From: Clavibacter michiganensis
GTDB lineage: Bacteria; Actinomycetota; Actinomycetes; Actinomycetales; Microbacteriaceae
DNA: 64,000 nucleotides
NCBI RefSeq assembly: GCF_002151125.1
Contig: NZ_MDJZ01000016.1
Location: 372,001 to 436,000 of the forward strand
Reading direction: 5' to 3'
In this document: one piece after another, positions 31,401 through 40,653 of the stretch
Numbering within the stretch: position 1 is the first letter of the stretch
How the letters are laid out: the number at the start of each line of letters is the position of its first letter
Made by a program: the position numbers and the translations under genes
The notes under the pieces: generated by a model
Seen by the model: only the letters and a program-made list of their open reading frames with translations
What the model was told of the DNA's origin: nothing
Databases searched by the model: none

Positions 31401-32634
31401 TCGAGCAGGTCTCCTCCGATGCCGTCTGGCCCGTCACGCCCTCGGGGAGCACGGCCGGGGCCGACGCATCCGCGGAGGGCTGCGCGCCCGCGCCCGCGTC
31501 GGGTGTCGGCGTGGTCGGCGCCGGGGCGGGGGCCTCGGGGGCCGCGACACCATCGCCGGTGCTCCCCGGCGCAAGGGTGAAGTCGGCGTCGGCCGCGATG
31601 AGGCGGATCATCTCGTCGCCCTTCGCGACGTCCTGCGCCACCCGCCCGCTCTCCAGCCGGGTGCTCGGGTACTGCACGAACGTGAACCGGTCGAGGGGGA
31701 TGTCCTTGACCGTGAGGGCCAGCGACGCGATCGCGGCCGGGCTGTCGAGCGAGGTCGACAGCACCATGTTGTCGATCGCGGCGCGCGCGATCCCGTAGAC
31801 CTTGGCCGGATTCGTCAGCGTGTCCGTCGATGTGATGGTGCGGAGCAGGGCGCTGAGGAACACCTGCTGGTTGCTGATCCGGTCGATGTCGCTGCCGTCG
31901 CCCACGCCGTAGCGGGTGCGGAGGAACTGGACGGCCTCGCGCCCCTGGAGCGGGTGGATCCCGGGCTGCAGGTCGAGGTCCGTCTTGGGGTCGTGGAGCC
32001 GCTTCGCGATGCACACGGGCACCCCGCCGACCGCGTTCGACATGGCGACGACCCCGTTGAACTGGATGACGCCGCCGTAGGGGACCTCGAGGCCCGTGAT
32101 CGCCTCGACGGCCCGCACGACGCAGGGCAGCCCGCCGCGCTTGAGGGCCACGTTGATCTGCACGCCCGAGGACGCGGGCTCCTCCGAGCCGTCCGGACGG
32201 GCGCAGGCCGGCATGTCGACGAGCATGTCGCGTGGGAAGGAGACGACGGTCGCGCGCGTGTGGTCCTCGCTGATGTGGAGGAGCATCGTGACGTCGTTGA
32301 GGTTGCCGGTCTGGACGTCCTCGCCGGTGCCGTAGCCGTCGCCCTGGCCCTCGCGGGTGTCGCCGCCCACCAGCAGGATGTTCGCACCCCCGTCGATCCC
32401 GCCGATGGACGGCGGAGGCGCCTGCCCGTCCCCGATGTCGACCGCGTTGGCCTGGACGGTGCGCGCCAGATCCCACGCGGCGAAGGCGGCGACGGATCCG
32501 GTGCTCACGACCGCGACGGCGGCCACCGCCGCGGCGGCGAGGACCGCGGTGCGCACCCCGCTCGGCTTCCGCAGCCGACCGTGCCGGGCGATGCCGGACG
32601 CGGTGCGCCGGTCGTGACGCGTCTCCTGGGACAT
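31393..32634 (-). CDS. LytR-CpsA-Psr (LCP) family cell-wall glycopolymer ligase
   Basis: A 413-residue membrane protein. A TM helix lies at about 28-52 (VRTAVLAAAAVAAVAVVSTG), followed by an extracytoplasmic LCP domain with the conserved motifs NILLVGGDTR, TRATVVSFPRDMLVDM, INVALKRGG, LQGREAVQFLRTRYG and DIDRISNQQVFLSALL. The C-terminal ~80 residues are Pro/Ala-rich. LCP enzymes transfer lipid-linked polymers (teichoic acid, arabinogalactan-like or capsule) to peptidoglycan. GAGGAG precedes the ATG. It overlaps the downstream P-loop gene. The glycopolymer type cannot be read. Confidence 0.92.
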   Translation of the reverse strand: MSQETRHDRRTASGIARHGRLRKPSGVRTAVLAAAAVAAVAVVSTGSVAAFAAWDLARTVQANAVDIGDGQAPPPSIGGIDGGANILLVGGDTREGQGDGYGTGEDVQTGNLNDVTMLLHISEDHTRATVVSFPRDMLVDMPACARPDGSEEPASSGVQINVALKRGGLPCVVRAVEAITGLEVPYGGVIQFNGVVAMSNAVGGVPVCIAKRLHDPKTDLDLQPGIHPLQGREAVQFLRTRYGVGDGSDIDRISNQQVFLSALLRTITSTDTLTNPAKVYGIARAAIDNMVLSTSLDSPAAIASLALTVKDIPLDRFTFVQYPSTRLESGRVAQDVAKGDEMIRLIAADADFTLAPGSTGDGVAAPEAPAPAPTTPTPDAGAGAQPSADASAPAVLPEGVTGQTASEETCSNG

Positions 32635-32767
32635 GCGGGCTCCTCGGTGCGGCGGGCAGGCGGACGCCCACCTGGACGACCCGGTGACCGCCACGCTACG
32701 GACCTCCGCGCGGCGGCGGTTCCCCCGAGCGATGTACATCGCGCCCGGTGCGGACCGCGCACGCGGA

Positions 32768-32801
32768 ACGGCCCGACCCCCTGCTGAGGGGATCGGGCCG
32801 T
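32768..32801 (-). terminator. aspS terminator
   Basis: ACGGCCCGA-CCCC (32768-32780) pairs with GGGG-A-TCGGGCCGT (32787-32801), with one bulge, 16 nt after the aspS stop codon. It also insulates the LCP gene, which is transcribed away on the same strand. Confidence 0.75.
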
Positions 32802-32816
32802 CCGATGGAGCGGGAC

Positions 32817-34127
32817 CTACGGGGCGAGCCGGTTCGGACCGCGGAAGAGGTACGTGACCTCGCGCAGGTTCGACTGGTGCAGCAGCAGCATCAGCACGCG
32901 GTTGAGGCCCATGCCGAAGCCGCCGTGCGGGGGCACGCCGTAGCGGAAGAAGTCGAGGTACGAGCCGAGCTCCTCGGGGTCGAGGCCCTTCTCGCGCGCC
33001 TGCGCCTCGAGCACGTCGACGCGGTGCTCGCGCTGCGCGCCCGTGGTGATCTCGACGCCGTTCCAGATGAGGTCGTAGCTGTTCGTGATCGTCGGGTCCT
33101 CGGCGTTGCGCATGTGGTAGAACGGCCGGATCGTCGACGGGTAGTCGGTGAGGAACACGAACTCGTGGCCGAACTCCTCCATCACGTGCGCGGCGATCTG
33201 GCGCTCGCCCTCGGGGTCGAGGTCGTCGTCGGCGCGGTCGATGACGTGGCCGCGCTTCGCGACGATGTCCTTGGCCTCGAGCAGCGGGATCCGGGGGAAC
33301 GGGATGCTCGGCACGGTCACCTCCACGTCGAACAGCTCGCGGATCTCGTCGCCGTGCTTCTCCTTCACCGCGGTGAGCGCGGCGACGATGAGCTCCTCCT
33401 GGAGCCGCGCGACGTCCTCGTGGCTCTCGATCCAGCTGATCTCCGCGTCCACCGACGTGAACTCGGTCGCGTGGCGCGAGGTGAAGGAGGGGTCGGCGCG
33501 GAACGCCGGGCCGACCTCGAACATCTTGCCGAAGCCGGCGGACTGCGCCATCTGCTTGAAGAACTGCGGGCTCTGCGCGAGGTACGCGACGCCGTCGAAG
33601 TAGTCGACCTTGAACAGCTCGGCGTTCGACTCGGAGGGCGTGGCCATGAGCTTCGGGGAGAAGACCTCGATGAAGTCGTGCTCGACCCAGTAGGTGCGCA
33701 GCGCGTGGACGAGCGTGGTCTGCACGCGGAAGATGAGCGAGTTGCGGGGCGCGCGCAGGTCGATGAAGCGCCAGTCGAGGCGCTTGTCGATGGAGGAGTC
33801 GGCCGCGATGGGCGTCTCCGGGATGGCCGCGGCCGCGACCTCGATGCCGGACAGGCCGATCTCCAGCCCGCCGAGCTTCACGCGCTCGTCGTGCTTGAGC
33901 GTGCCGGTGGCGGTGAGGAACGTGCCGGCCGCGAGACCCGAGATGGTGTCGGCGGTCTGGTCCTCGTCGCCCTGGCGCTTGTAGGTGAGCTGCACAGCGC
34001 CAGACTCGTCGCGGAGGATCACGAACTGGATCTTCTTCTGATCCCGGACGGTCTCGACCCAGCCGGAGACGGCCACGTCCCCGTCGTCGAGGGCGGCCAG
34101 GTTCTTGATGAGGGTGCGGGTAGTCAC
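32817..34127 (-). CDS. aspS: aspartyl-tRNA synthetase, archaeal/eukaryotic-type
   Basis: A 436-residue class IIb synthetase. The N-terminal OB-fold anticodon domain (AVSGWVETVRDQKKIQFVIL) is followed by the catalytic core with motif 1 (FRVQTTLVHALRTYWVEHDF), motif 2 (FEVGPAFRADPSFTSRHATE) and motif 3 (GGFGMGLNRVLMLLL). It lacks the ~150-residue GAD insertion of typical bacterial AspRS (about 590 aa), so it is the short archaeal-type enzyme. Such enzymes may be non-discriminating and form Asp-tRNA(Asn) for the amidotransferase pathway. A TAGACT box lies 8 nt before the GTG. Confidence 0.92.
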   Translation of the reverse strand: MTTRTLIKNLAALDDGDVAVSGWVETVRDQKKIQFVILRDESGAVQLTYKRQGDEDQTADTISGLAAGTFLTATGTLKHDERVKLGGLEIGLSGIEVAAAAIPETPIAADSSIDKRLDWRFIDLRAPRNSLIFRVQTTLVHALRTYWVEHDFIEVFSPKLMATPSESNAELFKVDYFDGVAYLAQSPQFFKQMAQSAGFGKMFEVGPAFRADPSFTSRHATEFTSVDAEISWIESHEDVARLQEELIVAALTAVKEKHGDEIRELFDVEVTVPSIPFPRIPLLEAKDIVAKRGHVIDRADDDLDPEGERQIAAHVMEEFGHEFVFLTDYPSTIRPFYHMRNAEDPTITNSYDLIWNGVEITTGAQREHRVDVLEAQAREKGLDPEELGSYLDFFRYGVPPHGGFGMGLNRVLMLLLHQSNLREVTYLFRGPNRLAP

Positions 34128-34253
34128 GGTCGTCGAGTCTATCCGCGGCCCCCGGCACCCCGCGCGCCCGGCGGCCGCCTAGCCTGGTGGCACGGCCACG
34201 CGACGGGCGGGCCCCGGCGCCCGACGCGGCGCGACCAGCGCAGGGGAGACGCC

Positions 34254-35087
34254 ATGCAGATCGACCTCAACAGCGACCTGGCGGAGTCCTTCGGCCGCTG
34301 GACCCTCGGCGACGACGACGCGATGCTCGACGTCGTCTCGAGCGCCAACGTGGCCTGCGGGTTCCACGCGGGGGATCCGGTCGTCATGCTGCACGCGCTC
34401 GAGCGCGCGGCCCGGAACGGCGTGGCCGTGGGCGCGCACGTGGCGTACCGCGACCTCGCGGGCTTCGGCCGCCGCGACCTCGACGCGTCGCCCGCCGAGC
34501 TCACGGGCGACGTGCTCTACCAGCTGGCCGCGATCTCGGGGATGGCCCGGACGGTCGGCGCGCGCGTCTCGTACATCAAGCCGCACGGCGCCCTCTACAA
34601 CCGCATCGCGCACGATCCCGTGCAGGCGCAGGCCGTGGTGGACGCGGTCGTGGCGCTGGACCCGACGCTGCCCGTGCTGGGCCTCCCCGGCTCCGAGATC
34701 CTGCGTCTCGCCGAGGCCGCCGGCCTGCCGACGCGCGTCGAGGCGTTCACCGACCGCGCGTACACGCCCGAGGGCGCGCTCGTGTCGAGGCGCCAGGGAG
34801 GATCCGTGATCCACGACCCGGCCGAGGTCGCGGCGCGCTCGGTGCGCATGGCGACGGAGGGCACGGTCGTGGCGATCGACGGATCCGTGGTGCGGCTCGA
34901 CCCCGACTCCCTCTGCCTGCACAGCGACACCCCCGGCGCCGTGGGGCTGGCCCGCGCGGTGCGCGACGCGCTCGAGGCGGCGGGCGTGGCGATCCGGCCG
35001 GTGCCGGACGCGGGCGCGGGCGACGCCGCCGACGTTCCCGCCGCCGACCACCGCGCCCTCCCCGCCCGCGACCGGCGCGCCCTGTGA
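34254..35087 (+). CDS. pxpA: 5-oxoprolinase subunit A
   Basis: A 277-residue LamB/YcsF-type protein. The signatures are IDLNSDLAESFGRWTLGDDD at the N-terminus, SSANVACGFHAGDPVVMLHA, and YIKPHGALYNRIAHDPVQAQ. PxpA catalyses ATP-dependent hydrolysis of 5-oxoproline to glutamate with PxpB and PxpC, encoded next. GGGGAGAC lies 5 nt before the ATG. The stop overlaps the pxpB start as GTGA. The C-terminal 25 residues are an Ala/Asp/Pro tail. Confidence 0.95.
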   Translation: MQIDLNSDLAESFGRWTLGDDDAMLDVVSSANVACGFHAGDPVVMLHALERAARNGVAVGAHVAYRDLAGFGRRDLDASPAELTGDVLYQLAAISGMARTVGARVSYIKPHGALYNRIAHDPVQAQAVVDAVVALDPTLPVLGLPGSEILRLAEAAGLPTRVEAFTDRAYTPEGALVSRRQGGSVIHDPAEVAARSVRMATEGTVVAIDGSVVRLDPDSLCLHSDTPGAVGLARAVRDALEAAGVAIRPVPDAGAGDAADVPAADHRALPARDRRAL

Positions 35088-35704
35088 CCCTCCGGCTCCT
35101 GCCGTGCGGCGACGCCGCCGTCATGCTCGACCTCGACTCGCTCGACGAGGTGCTCCGCCTCCAGCCCGTGCTCGACGCCACGCGGCCCCGCGGCGTCGTC
35201 GACATCGTGCCGGGCGCGCGCAGCATCCTCGTCACGGTGGATCCGCACGTGCTGCCGCTCGCCGCCGCCCGCTCCTGGGCGCTCGCCGCCCGACCCGCGG
35301 ACGAGGCGGGCGCCCGCGGCGGCGACGCGATCGAGATCGACGTGCTCTACGACGGCGAGGACCTGTCCGACGTGGCCGCGCTCCTCGGCATCGGCGAGCG
35401 CGAGGTCGTCGAGCGGCACACCTCGGGCGTCTGGACGGTCGCCTTCGGCGGCTTCGCGCCCGGCTTCGGCTACCTCGCGGGCGTCCCCGGCCTCGAGGTG
35501 CCGCGCCGCACGTCGCCGCGGCCGCGGGTCCCCGCCGGCGCCGTCGCGCTCGCGGGCGAGTTCAGCGGGATCTACCCGCGCGTCTCGCCCGGCGGCTGGC
35601 AGCTCATCGGCACCACGCGCGCGGTGCTGTGGGATCCGGAGCGCGAGCAGGCGGCGCTGCTGCAGCCCGGATCCGCCGTGCGCTTCCGCGAGGTGACGGC
35701 GTGA
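35084..35704 (+). CDS. pxpB: 5-oxoprolinase subunit B
   Basis: A 206-residue KipI-type protein with the signatures FGGFAPGFGYLAGVPGLEVP, PRVPAGAVALAGEFSGIYPR and SPGGWQLIGTT. PxpB forms a heterodimer with PxpC and works with PxpA. The GTG start overlaps the pxpA stop by 4 nt, and its own stop overlaps pxpC by 4 nt, so the three subunits are made in a fixed ratio. The N-terminus is somewhat shorter than in KipI but retains the LRLLPCGDAAVMLDL start. Confidence 0.94.
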   Translation: MTLRLLPCGDAAVMLDLDSLDEVLRLQPVLDATRPRGVVDIVPGARSILVTVDPHVLPLAAARSWALAARPADEAGARGGDAIEIDVLYDGEDLSDVAALLGIGEREVVERHTSGVWTVAFGGFAPGFGYLAGVPGLEVPRRTSPRPRVPAGAVALAGEFSGIYPRVSPGGWQLIGTTRAVLWDPEREQAALLQPGSAVRFREVTA

Positions 35705-36618
35705 GCGGCGAGGCGGTCCCCCGCCGCGGCCGCCGCGCGACCGTCGGCGCCGCGGCCGGTCTCGTGGTCGAGCGCACCGGTCCGCTCATGCTCGTGCAGG
35801 ACGCCGGCCGACCCGGGCACGGCGGCATCGGCGTCTCGCCGTCCGGGGCCCTGGATCCGCGCGCCCTCGCCGACGCCAACCTCCTCGTCGGCAACGACGC
35901 CGGCACCGCGGGCCTCGAGATCCTGCTCGGGGGCGCGGTGCTCCGCGCGACGGCGGCCGTGTGGGTCGCGGTGACGGGCGCGGTCGGCCCGCTCGTCCGC
36001 ACGGCGGGGCGCGCGTCGCGACCGGCGCCCTACGCCGCGGCCGTGCTCCTCGACGCCGGCGACACCCTGGAGATCGGTGCGGCGGTCGCGGGGATCCGCT
36101 GGTACCTGGCCGTGCGCGGCGGCGTCGACGTCGCGCCCGTCCTCGGCTCGCGCGCCACCGACCTGCTCTCGCGGGTGGGGCCCGCGCCCGTCGCGGTGGG
36201 CGACGTGCTGCTCGCCGGGCCCGCGCCCGCCCGGCCCGTGCCCCCGGTCGACTCGCTCGCCGTGTCCGCGCCCGCCGACGGCGAGGTGGTGCTCCGCGCG
36301 ACCCCCGGCCCGCGCCTCGACTGGTTCGCCGACGGATCCTGGGCCGCGCTCCTCGACGGCGCGTGGGAGGTGACGGCGGAGGCCGACCGCGTGGGCGTCC
36401 GCCTCGACGGCGAGCCGCTCGAGCGGCGGATCCCGGGCGAGCTCCCCAGCGAGGGCGTCGTCACGGGCGCGCTCCAGGTGCCGCCGTCGGGCCGGCCGAT
36501 CCTGTTCCTCGCCGACCACCCGATGACGGGCGGCTACCCGGTGATCGGCGTGGTCGCCCGCGACGACGTCCGCCTCGCCGCGCAGCTGCGCCCCGGCCAG
36601 CGCATCCGCTTCGCGTGA
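35701..36618 (+). CDS. pxpC: 5-oxoprolinase subunit C
   Basis: A 305-residue KipA-type protein. A 20-residue Arg/Ala-rich extension precedes the core, which starts LVVERTGPLMLVQDAGRPGH. Other conserved segments are IGVSPSGALDPRALADANLL, YLAVRGGVDVAPVLGSRATD, and RPILFLADHPMTGGYPVIGV. With PxpA and PxpB it hydrolyses 5-oxoproline. It is the last gene of the pxpABC operon. No obvious terminator follows, but the convergent DUF2510 gene ends 52 bp away. Confidence 0.94.
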   Translation: MSGEAVPRRGRRATVGAAAGLVVERTGPLMLVQDAGRPGHGGIGVSPSGALDPRALADANLLVGNDAGTAGLEILLGGAVLRATAAVWVAVTGAVGPLVRTAGRASRPAPYAAAVLLDAGDTLEIGAAVAGIRWYLAVRGGVDVAPVLGSRATDLLSRVGPAPVAVGDVLLAGPAPARPVPPVDSLAVSAPADGEVVLRATPGPRLDWFADGSWAALLDGAWEVTAEADRVGVRLDGEPLERRIPGELPSEGVVTGALQVPPSGRPILFLADHPMTGGYPVIGVVARDDVRLAAQLRPGQRIRFA

Positions 36619-36670
36619 GCGGACGCGCCGACCGGGGCGCGGCGAGTGCGGCGGGCGGGCCGCCCGTGGA

Positions 36671-37474
36671 TCAGAAGCGGCCGGGGCCGTACATCTGCAT
36701 CGTCGAGGTGAAGGCCTCCACGAACTTGACGATGGAGATGAAGGCGACGATCACGTTGAGCCCGGCCCAGACCCAGATCGGCGACAGCGCGTTCGCGGGC
36801 GCGCCCTCGATGCGGCGCCGGACGACGATGGAGCGGCCGATCAGGTAGACGCCGCCGACGACGGGGATGAACGCCCACGCCCAGTGGAAGGGGCGCACGA
36901 TGCCGCGGCGCGTGAGGTCGCGCCAGTCGACGTACGCGAGGGCGACGGATCCGCCCCACACGAGGAGCTGGACGAGGCTGCTGACCGCCTGGGCGACCAG
37001 GGCATCGGGCCGCGGACCACGCGGGTCCATGTCGAGGGCTCCTCGGTAGTCGACGTTCAGCGCGAGCACGAGGGAGACGACCGGCAGGGCAGCCAGCACC
37101 CAGATGGCCCAGGTGGACGGCGACGTGGACGCCGGCACCTTCGGCGGCGGGGTGGCGGCGTACGGCTGCTGCGCGTACCCGGCCTGCGCGTACGGCTGCT
37201 GCGCGTACCCGGCCTGCGCGTACGGCTGCTGCGGAGCCTGCTGGCCGTAGGCGGGCGGCGCGGCGGCCGGGGCCTCCGGGGGCACGTGGCCGCCGGCGGG
37301 AGCGGAGGCGGGCGACGGCGCGGTCCCGGCCGGGAAGGCCGCGGCGGTGGCTGCCGGCGCGTCCGCGAGGTGGTCGGTCCAGCGCGTGCCGTCCCACCAG
37401 CGCAGGCGGTCGGATCCCGCGGGGTCCGCGTACCAGCCCGCGGGCGTGGAGGGTGTTCCGGTCGAGTCAGTCAC
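36671..37474 (-). CDS. DUF2510 membrane protein with repeat linker
   Basis: A 267-residue protein. The N-terminal DUF2510 motif (AGWYADPAGSDRLRWWDGTR) is followed by a Pro/Ala-rich cytoplasmic linker. This linker contains two copies of a decapeptide (YAQAGYAQQP), matching 30-bp tandem DNA repeats. The C-terminus has four membrane segments (WAIWVLAALPVVSLVLALNV, VSSLVQLLVWGGSVALAYV, FHWAWAFIPVVGGVYLIGRS, IWVWAGLNVIVAFISIVKFV). The family often accompanies Tad/secretion or cell-division genes, but here it stands alone. A TAGTCT -10 lies about 72 bp upstream (minus strand 37547-37552), and AGGAGC is before the GTG. Confidence 0.85.
   Translation of the reverse strand: MTDSTGTPSTPAGWYADPAGSDRLRWWDGTRWTDHLADAPAATAAAFPAGTAPSPASAPAGGHVPPEAPAAAPPAYGQQAPQQPYAQAGYAQQPYAQAGYAQQPYAATPPPKVPASTSPSTWAIWVLAALPVVSLVLALNVDYRGALDMDPRGPRPDALVAQAVSSLVQLLVWGGSVALAYVDWRDLTRRGIVRPFHWAWAFIPVVGGVYLIGRSIVVRRRIEGAPANALSPIWVWAGLNVIVAFISIVKFVEAFTSTMQMYGPGRF
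37161..37233. repeat. 30-bp tandem repeat in DUF2510 linker
   Basis: Two exact copies of a 30-bp unit (37161-37190 and 37191-37220) plus 13 bases of a third encode the YAQAGYAQQP repeats. The copies are identical at the DNA level, so they are a likely site of copy-number variation between strains. Confidence 0.8.
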
Positions 37475-37593
37475 GAGGTGCTCCTAGGAGAGGTGCGGGA
37501 TGGCGTCGAGGGCGTCGGACGCGCCGGGGCGCGGACGCTGGACGTCAGACTACCCACGTCGCGCGGGAGCCGCGCCGTCCCGCGGGGCACCCC

Positions 37594-40083
37594 TCACGAG
37601 GCGTCGAGGCGCCGCGCGAGGTACGGCGCCGTGCGGCTCCCGGGGGTGTCCGCGACCTCCCGCGGCGTCCCCTGCGCGACGATCCGCCCGCCCTGTTCGC
37701 CGCCGGAGGGCCCGAGGTCGATCACCCGGTCGGCGTCCGCCACCACGTCCATCTCGTGCTCCACCACGACGACGGTGTTGCCCGCGTCCACGAGCCCCTG
37801 CAGCTGGCGGAGGAGGAGCACCACGTCGGCCGGGTGCAGGCCCGTCGTCGGCTCGTCGAGCAGGTAGAGGGTGTGCCCCCGCGGCGCGCGCTGCAGCTCG
37901 GTGGCCAGCTTGATCCGCTGCGCCTCGCCGCCCGACAGCTCCGTCGCGGGCTGGCCGAGCCGCAGGTAGCCGAGCCCCACGTCGCGGAGGGTCGCGAGGG
38001 CGCGCGCGGCGAGCGGCACGTCGGCGAGGAAGCCGTGCGCCTCGTCGACCGTCATGCCGAGCACGTCCGCGATCGACCTGCCGCGGTACTCGACCTCGAG
38101 CGTCCCGGGCTCGTACCTGGCGCCGTGGCACGTGGGGCACGGCCCGTAGGAGCCGGGCAGGAAGAGGAGCTCGACGGTCACGGATCCCTCGCCCTGGCAG
38201 GTCTCGCAGCGCCCGCCCGCGACGTTGAAGGAGAACCGGCCGGCGCCGTAGCCGCGGGCGCGCGCCTCGTCGGTGGCGGCGTAGGTGCGGCGCACCGCGT
38301 CGAACAGCCCGGTGTAGGTGGCGAGGGTCGAGCGCGGCGTGCGGCCGATGGGGCGCTGGTCCACGGACACGAGGCGGTCCACCGCGTCCGCGCCCTCCAC
38401 GCGCGCGATGCGCGCGGGGCCCGACGCGTCGTCGCCGTCGTCCGCGTCGTCGGAGGCCTCGACCACCACGCGGTCCGGTGCGAGGGAGGCCCGCAGCAGG
38501 TCGGGCAGCACGCGGCTCACGAGGGTCGACTTGCCGGATCCGGAGACGCCCGTCACCGCCACCATCACCCCCAGCGGGATCTCCACGTCGAGGTCCACGA
38601 GGTTGTGCAGCGTCACGCCGGTCGCGCGGATGCTCCCGGTCGGCGTCCGCGGCGTCCGCTCGACCCGCGGCGGCGCGAGGTCGGGGAAGAGGTGCGGACG
38701 CGTCGCGGAGTCCACGGCGTCGCGCAGTCCCTCGACGGGACCGCTGTAGACGATGGATCCGCCCGCCTGCCCCGCGCCCGGGCCGACGTCGACGATCCAG
38801 TCGGCCCGCCGCACCACGTCCATGTCGTGCTCGACGACGAAGACCGAGTTCCCGGAGTCGCGCAGCTGCTCCAGCACCTCGAGCAGCGGCTCGGCGTCGG
38901 CCGGATGCAGCCCCGCCGACGGCTCGTCGAGCACGTAGACCACGCCGAACAGGCCCGACCGCAGCTGCGTCGCGAGCCGGAGCCGCTGCATCTCGCCGGG
39001 GGAGAGCGTGGTGGTGACGCGGCCGAGGCTCAGGTAGCCGAGGCCGAGGTCCACGAGCACGGCGAGGCGCGCGACGAGATCCGTCGTGATGGTCACGGCC
39101 ACGTCGCCCATGCGGTCCGTCGGCGCGATGGCCTGCGCGAGGTCGGCGAGCGTGAGCGCGTTGAGCTCCTGGATGCTGCGGCCCGCGAAGGCCACCGCGA
39201 GCGCCGCGGGCGTGAGGCCGCTGCCGCCGCACCGCTCGCACGTGCCGGAGACCATGCGCGCGAGCGCGCCCTCGCGGAGGCGCGGGCTCGGCGAGTCCGC
39301 GAGCGTGTGCAGCACGTAGGAGCGCGCGCTCCAGAAGCGGCCCTTGTAGGGCTTCGCCACGCGGTCGCGCTGCGGCGTGATCTGCACCACGGGCTGCTCC
39401 TCCGTGAAGAGGATCCAGTCCCGGGACTCCTGAGGGAGCTCCCGCCACGGCACGTCCACGTCGTAGCCGAGCGCGATCGTGATGTCACGCAGGTTCTTGC
39501 CCTGCCAGGCGCCGGGCCAGGCGGCGATGGCGCCGTCGCGGATCGAGAGCGACGGATCCGGCACGAGCGACGCCTCGGTCACGGTGTGCGCGACCCCGAG
39601 GCCGTGGCACACGGGGCACGCGCCCGCGGCGGTGTTGGGCGAGAAGGCGTCGGAGTCGAGGCGTCCCTGGCCGGCGGGGTACGCGCCCGCGCGGGACATG
39701 AGCATCCGCAGCGAGTTGGAGAGCGTGGTCACGGTGCCGACGGTCGAGCGCGTGCTCGGCGCCCCGCGGCGCTGCTGCAGGGCGACCGCGGGCGGCAGCC
39801 CGGTGATGCTCTCGACGTGCGGCGTCTGCTCCTGCCGGATCAGCCGGCGCGCGTAGGGCGCCACCGACTCGAAGAACCGGCGCTGGGCCTCGGCGTACAC
39901 GGTGCCGAACGCGAGCGACGACTTCCCGGATCCGGAGACGCCCGTGAAGGCGACGATCCGGTCCCGCGGGATGTCGACGTCGACCTCGCGCAGCGTGTTC
40001 TCGGACGCACCTCGCACACGGACGAAGCCGTCGGAGCGGTCGTCGGGCGATGCGGCGGGCGGGTGGATCTCGGAGGAGGGCAC
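37594..40083 (-). CDS. UvrA2-like ABC ATPase
   Basis: An 829-residue UvrA paralogue. Both nucleotide-binding domains are intact: Walker A motifs [20 protein letters not shown] and [20 protein letters not shown], and signature motifs [20 protein letters not shown] and [20 protein letters not shown]. Zinc-type Cys pairs are seen in CPVCHG, CERCGG, CETCQG and CPTCHG. It is about 130 residues shorter than UvrA, as expected when the UvrB-interacting domain is missing. This group is linked to drug or DNA-damage tolerance rather than standard excision repair. A TAGGGT box 7 nt before the GTG suggests a leaderless mRNA. Confidence 0.85.
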   Translation of the reverse strand: MPSSEIHPPAASPDDRSDGFVRVRGASENTLREVDVDIPRDRIVAFTGVSGSGKSSLAFGTVYAEAQRRFFESVAPYARRLIRQEQTPHVESITGLPPAVALQQRRGAPSTRSTVGTVTTLSNSLRMLMSRAGAYPAGQGRLDSDAFSPNTAAGACPVCHGLGVAHTVTEASLVPDPSLSIRDGAIAAWPGAWQGKNLRDITIALGYDVDVPWRELPQESRDWILFTEEQPVVQITPQRDRVAKPYKGRFWSARSYVLHTLADSPSPRLREGALARMVSGTCERCGGSGLTPAALAVAFAGRSIQELNALTLADLAQAIAPTDRMGDVAVTITTDLVARLAVLVDLGLGYLSLGRVTTTLSPGEMQRLRLATQLRSGLFGVVYVLDEPSAGLHPADAEPLLEVLEQLRDSGNSVFVVEHDMDVVRRADWIVDVGPGAGQAGGSIVYSGPVEGLRDAVDSATRPHLFPDLAPPRVERTPRTPTGSIRATGVTLHNLVDLDVEIPLGVMVAVTGVSGSGKSTLVSRVLPDLLRASLAPDRVVVEASDDADDGDDASGPARIARVEGADAVDRLVSVDQRPIGRTPRSTLATYTGLFDAVRRTYAATDEARARGYGAGRFSFNVAGGRCETCQGEGSVTVELLFLPGSYGPCPTCHGARYEPGTLEVEYRGRSIADVLGMTVDEAHGFLADVPLAARALATLRDVGLGYLRLGQPATELSGGEAQRIKLATELQRAPRGHTLYLLDEPTTGLHPADVVLLLRQLQGLVDAGNTVVVVEHEMDVVADADRVIDLGPSGGEQGGRIVAQGTPREVADTPGSRTAPYLARRLDAS

Positions 40084-40090
40084 CTGCTCG

Positions 40091-40096
40091 ACCCTA
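40091..40096 (-). promoter_or_regulatory. -10 box of leaderless uvrA2-like gene
   Basis: On the minus strand TAGGGT ends 7 nt before the GTG at 40083, with CGAGCAG between them. Confidence 0.4.
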
Positions 40097-40207
40097 TGCC
40101 CGCTCGCGCGCCGCCGTCGGGGCGGGGCAGCCGCCTCCCGGAGGTGCTATCGATGCCCGCGCGCTCCGGAAGCGCCGCCGGGAAGCGCCGCCGGACCGCG
40201 TCGTCGA

Positions 40208-40420
40208 TCAGCCGAGCGCGCCGCGCGCCTCCTGGAGCGTGGGGAAGTCGCCCACGTCGCGGCCGAGGCGGTCGGTGACGTGGAAGCCCACGCCCCAGCG
40301 CTCCTCGGAGAGCCCCGCGAACTCGTCGCCGCGTCGGGCGACCCAGAGCCCCGCGGCGACGGGGGACCAGCTGATGCGGGGGACGTCGGTCGGACCGGGT
40401 GCGGTCTGCGTGAGAGCCAT
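40208..40420 (-). CDS. hypothetical protein (70 aa)
   Basis: A 70-residue protein with an ISWSPVAAGLWVARRGDEFA core and a C-terminal VTDRLGRDVGDFPTLQEARG. It looks like a small beta-hairpin domain of the kind found upstream of regulators, but I do not recognise a family. AAGGAGGAG lies directly before the ATG, an unusually strong ribosome-binding site, so translation is likely. No membrane segment or Cys is present. It lies between the sigma-factor gene and the UvrA2-like gene on the same strand. Confidence 0.7.
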   Translation of the reverse strand: MALTQTAPGPTDVPRISWSPVAAGLWVARRGDEFAGLSEERWGVGFHVTDRLGRDVGDFPTLQEARGALG

Positions 40421-40606
40421 GGCTCCTCCTTCTCCGCGGCTCGTCGTCGAGTCCGCGCTGTGTCGTCGGCGACGGGGGATGCGCGTCGCGACGCCCCTAT
40501 GGGGTGGACCTTGACTGTATGCGCACTAACGACTAGTGGGCTCTCTTCCGGGCGGATCCGGAGCTTCGCGGTGCGCGGGCGGACATCGGACCGCCCGTGC
40601 ACGACG

Positions 40607-40637
40607 GAGGGCCGCCCGCGCGATGCGGACGGCCCTC
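40607..40637 (-). terminator. sigma factor gene terminator
   Basis: GAGGGCCG-C-CCGC (40607-40619) pairs with GCGG-A-CGGCCCTC (40625-40637) across a 5-nt loop with one mismatch, 16 nt after the sigma gene stop. Confidence 0.75.
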
Positions 40638-40653
40638 TGGTGACGCGGCGTGA

